DNA from: an uncultured Bacteroidia bacterium
Lineage (GTDB): Bacteria; Bacteroidota; Bacteroidia; Bacteroidales; ML635J-15
DNA: 64,000 nt
Reading direction: 5' to 3'
Assembly: GCA_902791865.1 (NCBI GenBank)
Contig: CADAXK010000016.1
Location: forward strand, 1-64,000
The position numbers and the translations under genes are program-made. The notes under the pieces are model-generated. The model was not told the origin of the DNA and made no database searches. It saw nothing but the letters and a program-made list of their open reading frames with translations. Shown here one piece after another: positions 17,301 through 27,800 of the stretch. Every line of letters starts with the position of its first letter. The stretch's first letter is position 1.

Positions 17301-20300
17301 TACTGCTAATTATTATCCCAAGTCGGGACTTTCGGCAGGACAGACATATTACGCATACATATCTTCTAATTGTGCATTGGGCGAAACTAGCGAATGGGTG
17401 GAATATGTGTTCCATACGCCGGAAAATGCATTGGTGACTTTGCCATACTATCAAAACTTTGAAGACGACCAAATTGATGGCTGGAATATCAGCAACCAGA
17501 CCAATGGCTGGTATGTGGGAACGGCTACTGCACAAAGTGGCGACAGGTCGCTATATGTTTCGGAAAATGGAGGTATGTCGAACACATACAATTGTGCTTC
17601 TACTGGTTATTCATACGCATATTGTAAGTTCCATATCGACGAAATGACGGTTGCGAATGTTTCGTTCGACTGGAAGTGTTATGGCAATAGTAGTGATTTC
17701 CTGAGAGTGTATGTTGTGCCAGCATCGGCAAATCCTACATTTACAGGTCGCAGCGGCTATAACAGTTCGAATTCATGGATTTATGTTGCTGAGAAATTAG
17801 AATATCGTGTAGACTGGGAGCGTTATTCGAGTAATGTAGCAATGCTTTCCGAAGGAGATTATTATCTGGTCTTCTTATGGGAAAATCAGTTTGGTTATTC
17901 TTACACATACAATCCTCCTGCTGCAGTTGATAATCTTGCAATTGTACCGTTGTCAAAGGAAAACGATATAATTTCGTTTATGTTTCCTGGTATGATTGAC
18001 GCTGAAATTGACACAGACAGCCATACTGTAACATGCAGTGTTCCGTATTCTATGAACTTGGGCGCTGTCAAGCCTTCGATAGTGGTGTCTGATGCAGCTA
18101 CCATAAGTCCCGAATCGGATACATACATCGACCTTAACACTTCGTTCGTTTACGTTGTGACAGCCGAGAACGGCACCGAACAGGAGTGGATGGTAATTGC
18201 GAATAGGCTTCCTGTTTCTTCTGAGGCAGAAATACTTTCGTTCTGGACTGACGGTTTGTTAAGCGTTGACATCGATTCTGAAAATGCAACTGTTGATGCG
18301 GTTATCAGCCGTATGTACGATATTAGTGCTTTAAGTCCGACATTTGTTTTATCTAATCTGGCAACAATCAATCACACTACTGGCACTACTTACAATTTCT
18401 CGTCGCCACGGCAGTTTGTTGTAACAGCCGAGGACCGTTCTATTAAGAACTGGACTGTGAATGTAGCCTACGGTGATTCTCCGCTTGGCGCCGACTGTGT
18501 AAATCCGTATGTTGTTGATGCAGAAAACGATTTGCCATACTCACATTCATCTACTACTGGTGAATTGTACAATATGTACAATACCTATAATCTTGAGAAT
18601 CCGCTTGTGATTGAAGGTAACGATGCTGTATATAGGATAGACTTGCCATATATGATGAGGCTCAACATATCTGTTTCTTCGACGACGGATATATTCAATG
18701 TGTTTGTAATGAATTCTTGTGGAACGCTTGCTTCGTACATCGTTGACTACAAGACAGATATTTCCGGCTCGGAAACCTTGACAGTTGACTTGCCGGCAGG
18801 TTCTTCATTTGTGATAGTTGATGCCAACACCGAATATCTTGAATACCAGATTCAGATAACGCGGATATCTTATTGCTATGATGTGGACGATTTGCACGCA
18901 ACAAGGTTGCAGAATGAACTTGATGTTGCTTGGACATCGCATAATGTTGGCGACAACTGGACTTTGAAATATGGTTTGGAAGGCTTTGATATAGATACTG
19001 AAGGTACGCAAGTTGTTGTAAGTGAACCGAACTACGCAATTACAGGACTTCAGGAATCAACACGCTACGACATTTATGTCCGTGCTAATTGTGGTACGAC
19101 AGGCAATAGCAACTGGACGCAAATCACAACATCTACTATTGGATCCTGCCAGGTGCCGGAGGATTTGGCAGTTGTCGAAATCACCGATATTGATGCAGAA
19201 TTGTCGTGGGAAGGATTCAATATGTCGCAGTGGCAGGTTCAGTACAAGAGGGACGGTGAATCGCAATACACCTCGTTTACCGTTGATGAGCCAACTTTGA
19301 CATTGACAGGTTTGCAACATTCGACCACCTACAATGTAAGGGTGCGTTCGATATGTGGTGGCTCATATTCTGATTTCGCCGAACTGGATATTACTACCGA
19401 ATGTACAATAATCAGGGAATTCCCGTTTGTCGAGAACTTTGATGGAGAAACATTCCCGCCATTGTGCTGGTCGCAGGAAAGAACTGCTGCAGGTTCTGGA
19501 GCTGGACTTGGCTATGCAAACGGTGCATGGATGCGTTCAGCTTCTGTTACTGGCGACAACTCAACACCTAAGGCTATGCTTGCCGATGCCAAGGCAGGTT
19601 CTGTTCACAATCTAGTATCGTTGGGATTGCTCTTTACCGAAAGTCTCAACGGCTACGATGTAAGCCTTGATGTATATCGCTCAGCAACGTCGGAGGCTTC
19701 GGAGGGCGAAGGCGTTGAGATATGGGTGAACTCTTATCCCGATGTCATTAACGGAAATCCGCAGTTGCTTGGCTTTGTATCGAAGAATTATCAGGTTGTA
19801 AGTGACGGTGTTGACCTTGAATTAGAACCTGGCTGGTATAATTACTCGTTCAATACAAGGGGATTGGTCGGTGTTAGCTATGTGATACTTGTCGGAAAGG
19901 CAAACAATGCAGGTGGAGTATATGTTGACAATCTGAAAGTAGAGAAGACAGTTGACTGTCTTGCCCCGAGCAATCTTGTTGTTGAGTCGGAGGGCGAGAA
20001 CAATGTCGTTTTGACTTGGTCAGATGCAAATGCAATTCAGGGAACTTGGACAGTAAGATATTCGCTCAATGGTGGCGATATGGTTGAAACTTCGGTTGAC
20101 GAACCTCAATTGACATTAACAGGACTCCAGTCTGGTGTAACTTATAGCATTTCGGCAGAGATTCAGGGTGTGTGCGTTGCAGGAATGGAAAGCGACTGGT
20201 ATAGCACGACCATTGAGGCTACAACCAACTGCTTGCCACTTGATTTGTCGTATAGCGAAACCTTTGCAGTGCTTGATGGCACACTGCCCGATTGCTGGAA

Positions 20301-23300
20301 GTCGACTGGCAATGGAAATATGGTTTGGTCGGTAAGCAATGGTGCTGCCTACAAGCCAACAGGTTCGAGACAGAGCGTTACGCATCTTTTGTCGCCGAGT
20401 TTCAATTTCACTGGCGAAAGATATATGCTTGAGTTCGATGTCAAGCGGTCGACACTGAATGTTTCGCAATCGGATTTGCTGCACGTGCAGTTTATTACCG
20501 AGACAACTGAAACTATAAGTAGTATTTCTGTACAGAATGCTGCCGAAAATGGAATGGAGAGAATGTTTGTTGCTGTTCCGCAGTATTCGGGAATCGGTCA
20601 GTTCGACTTTGTATTTGATGGCTACCGCGAATGTGCAATCGACAACATATTGTTGAGACCAATGAGCACGGAAGCGGAAATCCTTACCTTCGAAATTCCA
20701 GAGCAGACATCAGAATCGATTATTGATTCGGAAAATGCTACCATATCGGTATTTGTCGCTGAAGTATCTAACTATATGTCTTATATTCCGACCTTCACAA
20801 TTTCGGAAAATGCTACTGTCAATGTGCCTTCTGGCCGGTGGAGAAATTTCTCGGAACCTGTTGAATATATAGTTACTGCCGAGGATGGTGTAACGTCAAA
20901 GACTTGGACTGTAACTGTTGGTATTGATGAAAATTACTGTCCGAATCCGGATGCTGATGATGTATATTTCTATGTCTATAACGATTCTGCAGTAATGTAT
21001 TTATTCCAGGCGAACAACGAAACTTCATACAACTTGAAGATTTCTTCTCGGCCTATTGATCCTGAATTTGAAACAGCAGACTTGTTTGATGGCATGATTG
21101 AACCTGATTCGACACATAAGTCGGTAATTAATGGTTTGGATATTTATACCTACTACTATATATATGTTCAGTCGAATTGCGGTGCAACAGGCTGGACGGA
21201 AAAGACTGCTTGTGGCGTGTTTACGCTCCCGTACGAGCAGGATTTCTCTGCTGATGATTGCTGGGAAATATATAGTAACAACTATGATAATAGGACTTGG
21301 TCTATCGCAAATGGCGAGGCCGTTTACAACTTCTCACGCACAAATCAAGCAGATGACTATCTTGTTTCACCTGTGTTGCAGATTCTTCAGAATGCCAAGA
21401 TGGAGTTCAAGTACAGGGCAGGCAATTTCTCTTATCCAGAAACTTTCTCGGTGTATATTGGAACTGAAAATAATGGCCTTGTTAGATTGGATTCGCTGAC
21501 TGTAACCAACGAAACATACCAGACATACGGACCGGTTGACCTTTCCGATTTTGCAGGACAGCTTGTTGATTTTGCAATTGTATGTCAGTCGGACCCCAAT
21601 ATGTATCGCTTGTATATCGATGATTTCCGAGTTTTTGTTTCCGACTATGTGATAGATGTTTCGTCGGTTGGAAATGGCTCTATTTCTCCTGATGGCAGGG
21701 TAGAGGTTGCTCCTGGCGAAAGTGCCGAATTTGTCATCATGCCCGATGAATACAACGATTTGCTCTCATTGATGCTTGATGGTGAAGATGTTTCGGATGA
21801 TGTTGTTGACGGAATCTACACTCTTGCTGACGTGAATGCAGAACATACACTGGTAGCAACATTTACAGAGCGCTTTACCTTTACGGCATCGGCTGGCGAA
21901 GGTGGTAGTATTGTTACCGAAGGTGTTACGTCTGCCGACCGTGGCGATACAGTATCGTTTGTAATAATCCCCGATGAGGGATATCGCCCTGGCGATGTGA
22001 TTGTGGATGGTATTGCCGAGCAACTTGAACAGGGAAGTTACATTTACACTTTCGAGAATGTAGATGCATCGCATACAATACATGCAACTTTCGACCAAAT
22101 TATTTACCACACTGTTCATGTGGTTGCTGGTGCAAATGGCATTGTAACCCCAAGTGGCGATATAGTGGTAGAGGATGGCGAAAGCCTTACAATTTCGGTA
22201 ATTCCGGAGGAAGGCTACCTCATTCATGAGTTTGTTGTTGATGGTTCAGATGCAATGGAAGAACTTATTGCAAACGGATACAATTATACTTTCGAGAATA
22301 TTACGGCAGATCATGCAGTGCGTGTTTCATTTGTAGAGAATGTATATTATCCGATTGCTGTTTCGTTTGGTGAACATGGTATTATAACACCGAACGGTGA
22401 TGTTTCGGTGGCAAACGGATCCGACCAGATTTTCCATATTGTTGCTGATGCTGGATACCATATCGAGTCGGTAACTGTTGATGGCGAGGTTGTTCCTGGT
22501 GCTGTTTCCAGTGGCATATATACTTTTGTAAATGTCACGGCGGAACATTCAATACATGCTGAGTTTGCCATAAATACATATACCGTAGTAGCATACGCAC
22601 AAGGCGGAACTATTACGCCAAGCGGTTCGATAACTGTAAATCATGGCGACGACCTCACGTTGGAGTTTGTGCCCGAAGAGGAATACGAACTGCTCAATCT
22701 CTTGGTTGATAATATGGTACAAGAGGTTGAGGGCAATACATATTCATTCGACAGTATAACATCCGACCATGCAGTAGTGGCGATATTTATACCTATGAAT
22801 ATAATTAGGCATGAAATTACAGCAACGGCTGGTGAGCACGGAAGTATATCGCCAAGCGGTAGGGTTCGCGTTGTTGATGGCGAAAACCAGACTTTCCAGA
22901 TTATACCAGATGAACACTACTACATTTCATCTTTGATTGTCGATGGCGAAGCTGTAGATGTCGCCGATTCGTATCAGTTCGAGAATGTTATTTCCGACCA
23001 TACTATTTCGGCATCGTTCGAGGCTTACAAGCATACGGTAACTGCCATTGCTGGTGAGCACGGAAGCATAAGCCCGTCTGGAGAGCAGATGGTTGACGAA
23101 GGCTCCGACATAACATTCACTTTTGCACCTAGTGTAGGATATATTGTTTCCGAAGTGCTTGTAGATGACATAAGTGTCGAGTTCTCAGATAATTCGTATA
23201 CTTTGCAGAATGTTCTTGAAGACCATGTAGTTATGGTTAACTTTGACTTGTTGCCGATGTGGTCGATAACGGCTGTTTCTGGAGCAAATGGTTCTATCAG

Positions 23301-23973
23301 TCCTAACGGAACCCAGTATGTCCTCAATGGCGACGACATCGAATTTACATTCGTTCCTAACGACGGGTATATGCTCGATAGGGTTGTTGTCGATGGACAG
23401 GGATTCTTGCCGGAAGGCAATACTTACAGGTTTGAGAATGTGACAGAAAATCATTACATTTATGTTTCATTCAGGCCTTTGGTATATTTCATAATGGCAA
23501 CAGCAGGACCTCATGGCGAACTTTCACCATTGGGAGAAATTGAGGTAGAGCCAGGTGCTACTCAGGTATTTACATTCAATCCGTATATTGGATATGAAAT
23601 CGATAGCGTTTTCGTTGATGGAGATTATATTGTTCCAGATGGAAATACATACGAATTTGTTGATGTAGATACCAACCACACTTTCCATGTTACATTCAGG
23701 CATATCGCGGTAGATATTGAAGATGAAATCAGTATGAAGGCATCGCTATATCCTAATCCTAACGATGGTCGCTTCATGGTTGACTTTGCAGGAATAAGCG
23801 GCAATGTGGTATATCAGCTTGTAAATGCGGCTGGAGCCATCCTTGTGGAGCGCGATGTTTATGTTGACGAAGGAATGACAATGGAATTCTATCACGACCT
23901 GAAACCTGGTGTATATTTTGCAAGGTTTATTTCGGGCGATAAGGTATTGATCGAAAGATTTGTTGTGGAATAA
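11362..23973 (+). CDS. Giant T9SS-secreted multidomain adhesin-like protein (type A sorting domain)
   Basis: 4203 residues with a clear signal peptide (1-25, ..GMTAFGQ). By eye the order is: an N-terminal beta domain (26-250); a PPC-like domain (251-356); five similar 'cleaved adhesin/choice-of-anchor J' modules (starting near 363, 823, 1186, 1646, 2025) separated by fibronectin III-like repeats, ten up to residue 2018; two DUF5018-like domains (2198-2373); another PPC-like region; four more FN3 and three diverged anchor-J modules; a third DUF5018-like domain (3103-3190); nine InlB-type beta repeats (3427-4115); and a type A T9SS sorting domain (4116-4203, SLYPNPNDGRF.. to ..ERFVVE). This is an extracellular surface or released protein, probably for adhesion. 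No catalytic domain is visible. It has its own promoter and terminator. The ligand is unknown. Confidence 0.93.
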   Translation: MGNKIRLSILALMAVVLCGMTAFGQTLADYKFATGTDANMWKTLSSPTTILSTECDGCASSVLNIGFTFTFGGTNYTQFSVNTDGNLRFGPTATGSGSYTTPFSSSKAAANSPKINFFGCDGYLPSSANGGYVKYQLFGTSPNRVAVVEFSTNTYSQRSSNYNFKWQVQLYERSNRILIIYPSTVPSVLPSVARQVGMCTGANDIILVSASHVMTHYTSGQDASIAASTWPDANRYYLFDPSVIPMELGLTYTGTLGTLGVWKTYAGCSYNEFGEEQVFSFTPQFSSSYIFTATQTSSDPDFFLMSSFGNSGTNVVGGCWGSGTKTVSLTGGTTYYLVAENFKTTETSGYAVSVQVAPATIPYTCSFDTDSESGPWTLANGTQANYWMIGNSTSSSSSNSLYITNDGSSNAYTIKITTTPNAISYVYAYRNLTFASAGDYVVSFKWKGYGESTYDYMRAFLVPVSVETLNAGNDNGITTSNTPTNWIAVDGGSKLNLQSDWQVNSRTVNVSTAGEYNLVFYWKNDNSQGTQPPAAVDDIEVAAPCTATAAISVGSVMTTSAVVTRTSGSGVKYDILVSTSSNPETATESPVEMTSTTKTITGLTPATQYYAYIRSYCSEYRHGAWSNAVSFVTACDKTSTLSVDVHGSSAALLTRTSGDGVKYDILVSTSSNPATATESPVAMTSTTHTVSGLSPATRYYAYIRSYCTDNLYGAWSSGVSFVTANACGTVTNLNASAAANQANISWTYTGSVSSYQVYVSPTPMSASNLESVSPVIVTTGSYTATGLSPTTPYYAYVRAVCNDYDVGAWASVQFTTTAPIFSLPYSQNFESGNADGWEMNNGTNGWYVGTANANGGSYSLYISNDNGLSNLYNESTSSYSYAYCRLNIEEPCIINVSFDWICNGEGDYDLLRAFMIPVSLNPTFSSDNGMYSGTNTTPRGWIDVSQNGGKLNLESTWQHSSKDLVFLESGNYYLLFFWKNDGSVGNQPPAAVDNISIEMVSTCLPAENVNVSEYDKTSATISWQPNGSATQWQVLVSTSASSPTETPVLVNSTSTTISNLDSGTDYYVYVRSYCSASDQSPWSDAIHFRTLDRCVSVGDLSVTEYTSSSASLSWTSSDDDAFQWQVVVTTSDDPSTATPLIVNSTTATVSGLTSNTQYNAYVRTDCGAYGYSEWESVSFKTLPTPVTLPYYVDYESEYAANWVFENGTNGWYVGRATNNGGLRSLYISDDMGVSNSYTHTPTSSYAYFTFNLEQTSIVNITFDWKCYGESNYDYMRAFFVPAHPSLHAGETNGIGYYSWARPGGWVVLDDGQLSGSDSWNTLTKNVTLSEGLYYAVFYWCNDYGGGYPPAAAIDNLSVSVVSTCIYDGYVSVSDVGKTSAVVSWSDSDDISQWELLVTTASNPDEATETPILVDGTSITVDNLASGTDYNVYVRAYCSESSKGIWISGSFSTLPSCLSVEDVSVDAYGQTWVTVSWTNVDEAATQWEVLVSQADNPSNATETPILVNTTSTTINELEPNTEYYAYVRAKCSESDYSEWNYIWFKTYPPCVPPYDFNVLVSKTSAKVMWYTVYNRLGTRLVLSETEKTDVQLASEEYTDCEVRYKYYYDLTPGHTYHVYAATDCGNGEYGEWVHYQFTTPELDAMPLPYTQNFEDGVMENWAINNDDRAWYCGSAVASESTRSLYISLDNGYTYGYLNNYANYRYSSSYAYCRLNVAHTGVVRVQFDWKCYGRYYSDCLRAFLVPVSLNPDLSARNTNGMDNGVIPNGWIPLSSTPSAALSEAYVSGAGTNWQTNTYDLNITTSGDYYLVFNWQNYDRDRHDPPAAVDNISVAYITNCVFYGNVDVYNVGKTSVDVSWSTEGPATRWQILVTEADSPESASETPILVSSSPYTVTELDENTTYHTYIRSYCSASDQGIWFRASDFTTLPPCEPPYGISAVVNPNSVFLSWRQPYQYDNYNIYISQSAMTDAQLASADIINITANYYPKSGLSAGQTYYAYISSNCALGETSEWVEYVFHTPENALVTLPYYQNFEDDQIDGWNISNQTNGWYVGTATAQSGDRSLYVSENGGMSNTYNCASTGYSYAYCKFHIDEMTVANVSFDWKCYGNSSDFLRVYVVPASANPTFTGRSGYNSSNSWIYVAEKLEYRVDWERYSSNVAMLSEGDYYLVFLWENQFGYSYTYNPPAAVDNLAIVPLSKENDIISFMFPGMIDAEIDTDSHTVTCSVPYSMNLGAVKPSIVVSDAATISPESDTYIDLNTSFVYVVTAENGTEQEWMVIANRLPVSSEAEILSFWTDGLLSVDIDSENATVDAVISRMYDISALSPTFVLSNLATINHTTGTTYNFSSPRQFVVTAEDRSIKNWTVNVAYGDSPLGADCVNPYVVDAENDLPYSHSSTTGELYNMYNTYNLENPLVIEGNDAVYRIDLPYMMRLNISVSSTTDIFNVFVMNSCGTLASYIVDYKTDISGSETLTVDLPAGSSFVIVDANTEYLEYQIQITRISYCYDVDDLHATRLQNELDVAWTSHNVGDNWTLKYGLEGFDIDTEGTQVVVSEPNYAITGLQESTRYDIYVRANCGTTGNSNWTQITTSTIGSCQVPEDLAVVEITDIDAELSWEGFNMSQWQVQYKRDGESQYTSFTVDEPTLTLTGLQHSTTYNVRVRSICGGSYSDFAELDITTECTIIREFPFVENFDGETFPPLCWSQERTAAGSGAGLGYANGAWMRSASVTGDNSTPKAMLADAKAGSVHNLVSLGLLFTESLNGYDVSLDVYRSATSEASEGEGVEIWVNSYPDVINGNPQLLGFVSKNYQVVSDGVDLELEPGWYNYSFNTRGLVGVSYVILVGKANNAGGVYVDNLKVEKTVDCLAPSNLVVESEGENNVVLTWSDANAIQGTWTVRYSLNGGDMVETSVDEPQLTLTGLQSGVTYSISAEIQGVCVAGMESDWYSTTIEATTNCLPLDLSYSETFAVLDGTLPDCWKSTGNGNMVWSVSNGAAYKPTGSRQSVTHLLSPSFNFTGERYMLEFDVKRSTLNVSQSDLLHVQFITETTETISSISVQNAAENGMERMFVAVPQYSGIGQFDFVFDGYRECAIDNILLRPMSTEAEILTFEIPEQTSESIIDSENATISVFVAEVSNYMSYIPTFTISENATVNVPSGRWRNFSEPVEYIVTAEDGVTSKTWTVTVGIDENYCPNPDADDVYFYVYNDSAVMYLFQANNETSYNLKISSRPIDPEFETADLFDGMIEPDSTHKSVINGLDIYTYYYIYVQSNCGATGWTEKTACGVFTLPYEQDFSADDCWEIYSNNYDNRTWSIANGEAVYNFSRTNQADDYLVSPVLQILQNAKMEFKYRAGNFSYPETFSVYIGTENNGLVRLDSLTVTNETYQTYGPVDLSDFAGQLVDFAIVCQSDPNMYRLYIDDFRVFVSDYVIDVSSVGNGSISPDGRVEVAPGESAEFVIMPDEYNDLLSLMLDGEDVSDDVVDGIYTLADVNAEHTLVATFTERFTFTASAGEGGSIVTEGVTSADRGDTVSFVIIPDEGYRPGDVIVDGIAEQLEQGSYIYTFENVDASHTIHATFDQIIYHTVHVVAGANGIVTPSGDIVVEDGESLTISVIPEEGYLIHEFVVDGSDAMEELIANGYNYTFENITADHAVRVSFVENVYYPIAVSFGEHGIITPNGDVSVANGSDQIFHIVADAGYHIESVTVDGEVVPGAVSSGIYTFVNVTAEHSIHAEFAINTYTVVAYAQGGTITPSGSITVNHGDDLTLEFVPEEEYELLNLLVDNMVQEVEGNTYSFDSITSDHAVVAIFIPMNIIRHEITATAGEHGSISPSGRVRVVDGENQTFQIIPDEHYYISSLIVDGEAVDVADSYQFENVISDHTISASFEAYKHTVTAIAGEHGSISPSGEQMVDEGSDITFTFAPSVGYIVSEVLVDDISVEFSDNSYTLQNVLEDHVVMVNFDLLPMWSITAVSGANGSISPNGTQYVLNGDDIEFTFVPNDGYMLDRVVVDGQGFLPEGNTYRFENVTENHYIYVSFRPLVYFIMATAGPHGELSPLGEIEVEPGATQVFTFNPYIGYEIDSVFVDGDYIVPDGNTYEFVDVDTNHTFHVTFRHIAVDIEDEISMKASLYPNPNDGRFMVDFAGISGNVVYQLVNAAGAILVERDVYVDEGMTMEFYHDLKPGVYFARFISGDKVLIERFVVE
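12448..17950 (+). repeat. Five-fold repeat of anchor-J plus FN3 modules within the first giant gene
   Basis: Five modules of about 175 residues share the pattern LPY.QNFE..., NGWYVG, SLYIS, SYAYCRLN, FDWKCYGE, LRAFLVPVS and PPAAVDNISV. FN3 blocks (pattern ..ATQWEVLVSTADNP..ETPILVNSTSTT.. then YYVYVRSYCS) of 2-3 units lie between them. The sequences are similar but not identical at DNA level, which suggests old segmental duplication with continued divergence. Confidence 0.85.
21640..23703 (+). repeat. Nine InlB-type beta repeats in the C-terminal stalk
   Basis: Nine consecutive units of about 70-78 residues share the pattern ITATAGEHGSISPSG, then DGEDQTFxIIPDEGYxIxSVxVDGE, then YxFENVTxDHxIxVSF. 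They match the bacterial InlB B-repeat-like family found in surface proteins. They precede the sorting domain directly and probably form an extended stalk. Confidence 0.85.
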
Positions 23974-23996
23974 ATATTTAGTAATGAATAATTTGT

Positions 23997-24027
23997 AGCG
24001 GCGCAATGCATTGTGCCGCTATTTTTT
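23997..24027 (+). terminator. Terminator of the first giant gene
   Basis: AGCGGC and GCCGCT pair at the ends of a near-perfect palindrome (23997-24020, centre CAATGCATTG) followed by a T6 run. It lies 24 nt after the stop codon. Confidence 0.85.
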
Positions 24028-24128
24028 ATTGTATAAAAGTTGAGTCTTTATGCCCGCTTTTTATAAGGGTCAATATTGTTTATTTGTAAAGGTAGTTTTG
24101 CAAATCTTAAAAAATATTTAAAATTTAT

Positions 24129-24159
24129 TTTGCATTTTAAAAATCTTTGACTAAATTTG
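24129..24159 (+). promoter_or_regulatory. Promoter of the 202-residue protein and second giant gene
   Basis: TTTG (24129-24132), a 19-nt spacer and TAAATTTG (24152-24159) match the consensus exactly. The expected start site is near 24166, about 90 nt before the ATG at 24256. Confidence 0.8.
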
Positions 24160-24255
24160 GTCTTTGATTCTGTAACTATATTTATATGGTTCTGAATTGC
24201 AAGAAGATATAGAGTAGAATTGTATATTATTAGTTGACTATTAATGAAGTAGAGT

Positions 24256-24864
24256 ATGGAGAGATATTTATTAAAACTTATTTTGGGCATAGCGATTATG
24301 TCTATATGTATGCCTGTTTTTTCGCAGGTTAAGCTTACGGATAGTGGGGTAACTAAGTTTTATGATAACGGTACTCGTATCACATATTTTGAGATGGCTG
24401 GATTTCCAAACTCGCCCGAAATGCGTGAGTTTGTATCAAAGATGGTACTCGAAAATCCGGATGTAAATAGAGTTGTGATATACAGGAATGGAGAAACATT
24501 CATGTACGAGGCTTTGCAAAGTGTTGATCCCGATATGATAGTGGATGCAGTTAATGATGCTTTGAAAGAGTACAAGGACAAGATCGGTGATTATCCGCCA
24601 CCATCGCCTCAGGACTACGAAAAGCAGCCTTCTAATGTCAAGGTAACGCCACATAAGGCAAACGACGGAGTTGCAAATGTTTCGTCTTCGTCCGAAATGA
24701 GAGTTTCGCAGGTAAGTAATCCTGAAAAAAAATCAAGCAGTTTGCGTGCGATGCAGGCAGAACCACGGACAGTAAAACAGCAATCAGTTGAGGAAAACCA
24801 GAGCATCAAGAACACCGAGCAGGTTTCTCCAGCAAAGTATAACAATAATAGTAATAACAAATAA
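24256..24864 (+). CDS. Secreted protein of unknown function, cotranscribed with the second giant gene
   Basis: 202 residues with a signal peptide (1-24, ..MCMPVFSQ-type end). Residues 25-115 look like a compact mixed alpha/beta domain (YFEMAGFPNSPEMREFVSKM, then VNRVVIYRNGETFMYEALQ). After PPPSP near residue 117 the chain is Ser/Asn/Gln/Lys-rich and probably disordered. I do not recognise the family. It lies 11 bp upstream of the second giant gene and shares its promoter. A role in export, assembly or anchoring of that protein is possible but only inferred from position. It has no lipobox, no sorting domain and no similarity to SprF/PorP. Confidence 0.8.
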   Translation: MERYLLKLILGIAIMSICMPVFSQVKLTDSGVTKFYDNGTRITYFEMAGFPNSPEMREFVSKMVLENPDVNRVVIYRNGETFMYEALQSVDPDMIVDAVNDALKEYKDKIGDYPPPSPQDYEKQPSNVKVTPHKANDGVANVSSSSEMRVSQVSNPEKKSSSLRAMQAEPRTVKQQSVEENQSIKNTEQVSPAKYNNNSNNK

Positions 24865-24875
24865 AACATACGGCT

Positions 24876-27800
24876 ATGAAAAATATTTACCATATCTTTA
24901 TCAATAAGGTAATGCCTATTCGTATATTGTGGGCGGTATTGACTTTTGTTTGTTGCATTACTTGGAATGGCAAGGTTTATGGACAGCAAGCCCTGCCTTA
25001 TTCATACGGTTTCGAAAATAACGATTTGTCAGCAGCGGGATGGACTTTGAACAATTGTGTTTCTGGATCTGTAATAAATACAGATTCTCATCACGATGGT
25101 TCTTATGGCTTTTATTTCTATTATACAACAAATCCACCCCAATATTTAATATCTCCTAGATTGACGGGAACAGATAATGGCGTTCATGTAGAATTTTATT
25201 ATAAAAATCCTAATGCAGGTTTTGCTGAATCATTTTGTATAGGTTATTCAACTAGTAATAATGCGACAAATATGAATAACTATACATGGGAAAGTGAAGT
25301 TACAATTCCGGGTGGATCAAATGCTTGGAATTTATATTCTACAGATTTCCCTGCAGGTACAAAATATGTAGCATTTAAATTAACCTCTAATGATAAATAT
25401 AAATTTTATGTAGATGATTTCAGCTTTACAGTTCCAGAAACACAACCAGTGGATCCTCCCGTTAGTTGTACCCAATCGATTATTTTGGACCATAATCTTA
25501 GTCAAGCAATTGCTTGTGGAACAACGTATTGTTTCTACGATTCAGGTGGAGAAGACGGTAACTATGCCATTAGCGAGACATATACAGCAACATTTACAGC
25601 AGATGGAAATATAATTATAAACTTTTCGTCTTTTACGACTGAATCTTCTTCTAGTTGTTTTAATTGGGATTATATAACAATATATGATGGTGGTACAGAC
25701 GGGACTGTACTTGTGACTGGACAGACCGGATGTTCAACCAGAACATTGAATTTAGGAACTAATTATACGGCGACTTCTGGAACAATGACGGTTGTTTGGA
25801 ATTCTGATAGTTCAACCCCTGCAGCTGGTTGGGCTGCCACAATAACAGCAGATTGCGATGCTTGTACACAGCCATCGGGTAATTTCTCGCTTAGTCAGAA
25901 TCCTGTAAATATTACTCAGAGTGGAAGTTTTAATATTTCCAATTACCTAACCAACACGCTTACACCATCGGGCACTCTTTCGTATCAGACATCCAATCCA
26001 GGTGTAGCAACTGTAGATGCGAGCGGTAGGGTATCTGCAGTGTCTACTGGTACGACAACGATAAAAATAACTTACACCCCATCAAATTCTGACTATTGCG
26101 AAAAAGAGTTGAATTTAGTTGTTAATGTAACCGACGGATGTCTGGTGGTTGGTACGGGGTCTTCTACAACTTCATACACTCCTATTTATACTTATTATGA
26201 ATCGTATTATAGTTATTCGCAACAGTTATATCTGGCAAGCGAAATCATTGCTGCTGGTGGCGCTGCGGGAGATATTACAAGTATTTCCTTCCAATATTAT
26301 GGCTACTACAGCAGTACATGGCGTAACCTTACCGAAACCTCGACTATTTATATGGGAACTACCAGTTCTTCCACATTAGGGGCATGGCAAGAGGTGTCAC
26401 AGGTATACCAAGGAACTATTACTTACACATATAATCAAAATTCTTATACATGGGTTACAATTGATCTTAATGGAAGTTTCTCGTGGGATGGAGTTAGCAA
26501 TATAGTTGTTGCATTTAACAATACAACATTACCGATTTTGTCTGCAGGTTCATACGATTGCAATTTTTATGGCACATCTATTAGTTCAATGACAAGGTAT
26601 TATAATGTAACTGGAGGTCCTGTGACCTTAGGTAGTGGCAATTATCCTTCGTCTGCGGCTGGAACAGCAGCGTCTGTAAGACCTAATATTAAATTCTGTA
26701 TTGATACGGATTGTACCCCCAGAACGCTTACTTTCAATAATTCTAATGTAAATATAGCAAGTTGTACAGGAACGACGACTCAGAATCCGGTAATTAGTGC
26801 TGGCAGTTCATCAGGATCTATTACGTGGTCGTCATCGAATCCGAGTGTGGCAACAGTTTCGCAATCTGGAGTTGTTACTGCACATTCAGCAGGAACAGCA
26901 GTTATTACTGCAAGAATAAACTCGGCTGGTGGTTATTGTTCTGCTGCAGGTTCTTATACCGTTACTGTAGGTTCATCGCACAGGTTGACTTACAACACAA
27001 CTGCAGCATGTACGGGTACGGCAAGTGCAGCTCCTGCAAGCGTAACAGGAACATCTGCAACAGTAACTTCTACAGAACCTACCTGTTCATCATTGCCGAT
27101 TTTCCTCGGTTGGAATACAGCTTCGAATGGTACAGGAACCCAATATTTAGCCGGTACTACTATCGATTTGGGTTGTGCCGATGTAACTCTTTATGCTCGT
27201 TATACAGATGAGCCTCAGGAGATTACTGGTAGTCCCGATTGTGAGTCGGCTATGGCTTTTTGTGCTTCAAACGATAATAGTGGCTACGATTTGATAGTAG
27301 AATCCCAGAGTAATCCGACTTCAACTTCTGGTTTGTGTCAGTATTATACGCGAAATCCTACATGGTGGTATCTGCGTATATCTCAGTCTGGACCGATTGA
27401 AATGGAAATAGCGTCAAGTTGCGGTGATGTCGATTTCGCTTGTTGGGGACCATTCACAGATCCTACATGTGATATCCAAAATGATTTGACGGATGATGCT
27501 GCAAATGGATATTATTATTATTCTAACGAAGAAGATCATGTGTCAAATACAACTACAGAACCAACTCCGCATTCCGCTACATCATCTCCTCTATGTAATG
27601 TAACAACCTTGGCTCAACCATGCGGAAATCTAGTTGACTATGGAACATCAACATCAGATACCGAGTATCTTCAGATTGCACCAGCACAAGAGGGTCAAAT
27701 TTATGTTGTTGCTATTGGTAACTGGAGGAATTGCGATGGAACGATTTCGTTTACCCAAACTAATATCAATGATCCCAATGCTGGTCGTTCAGACTGTACC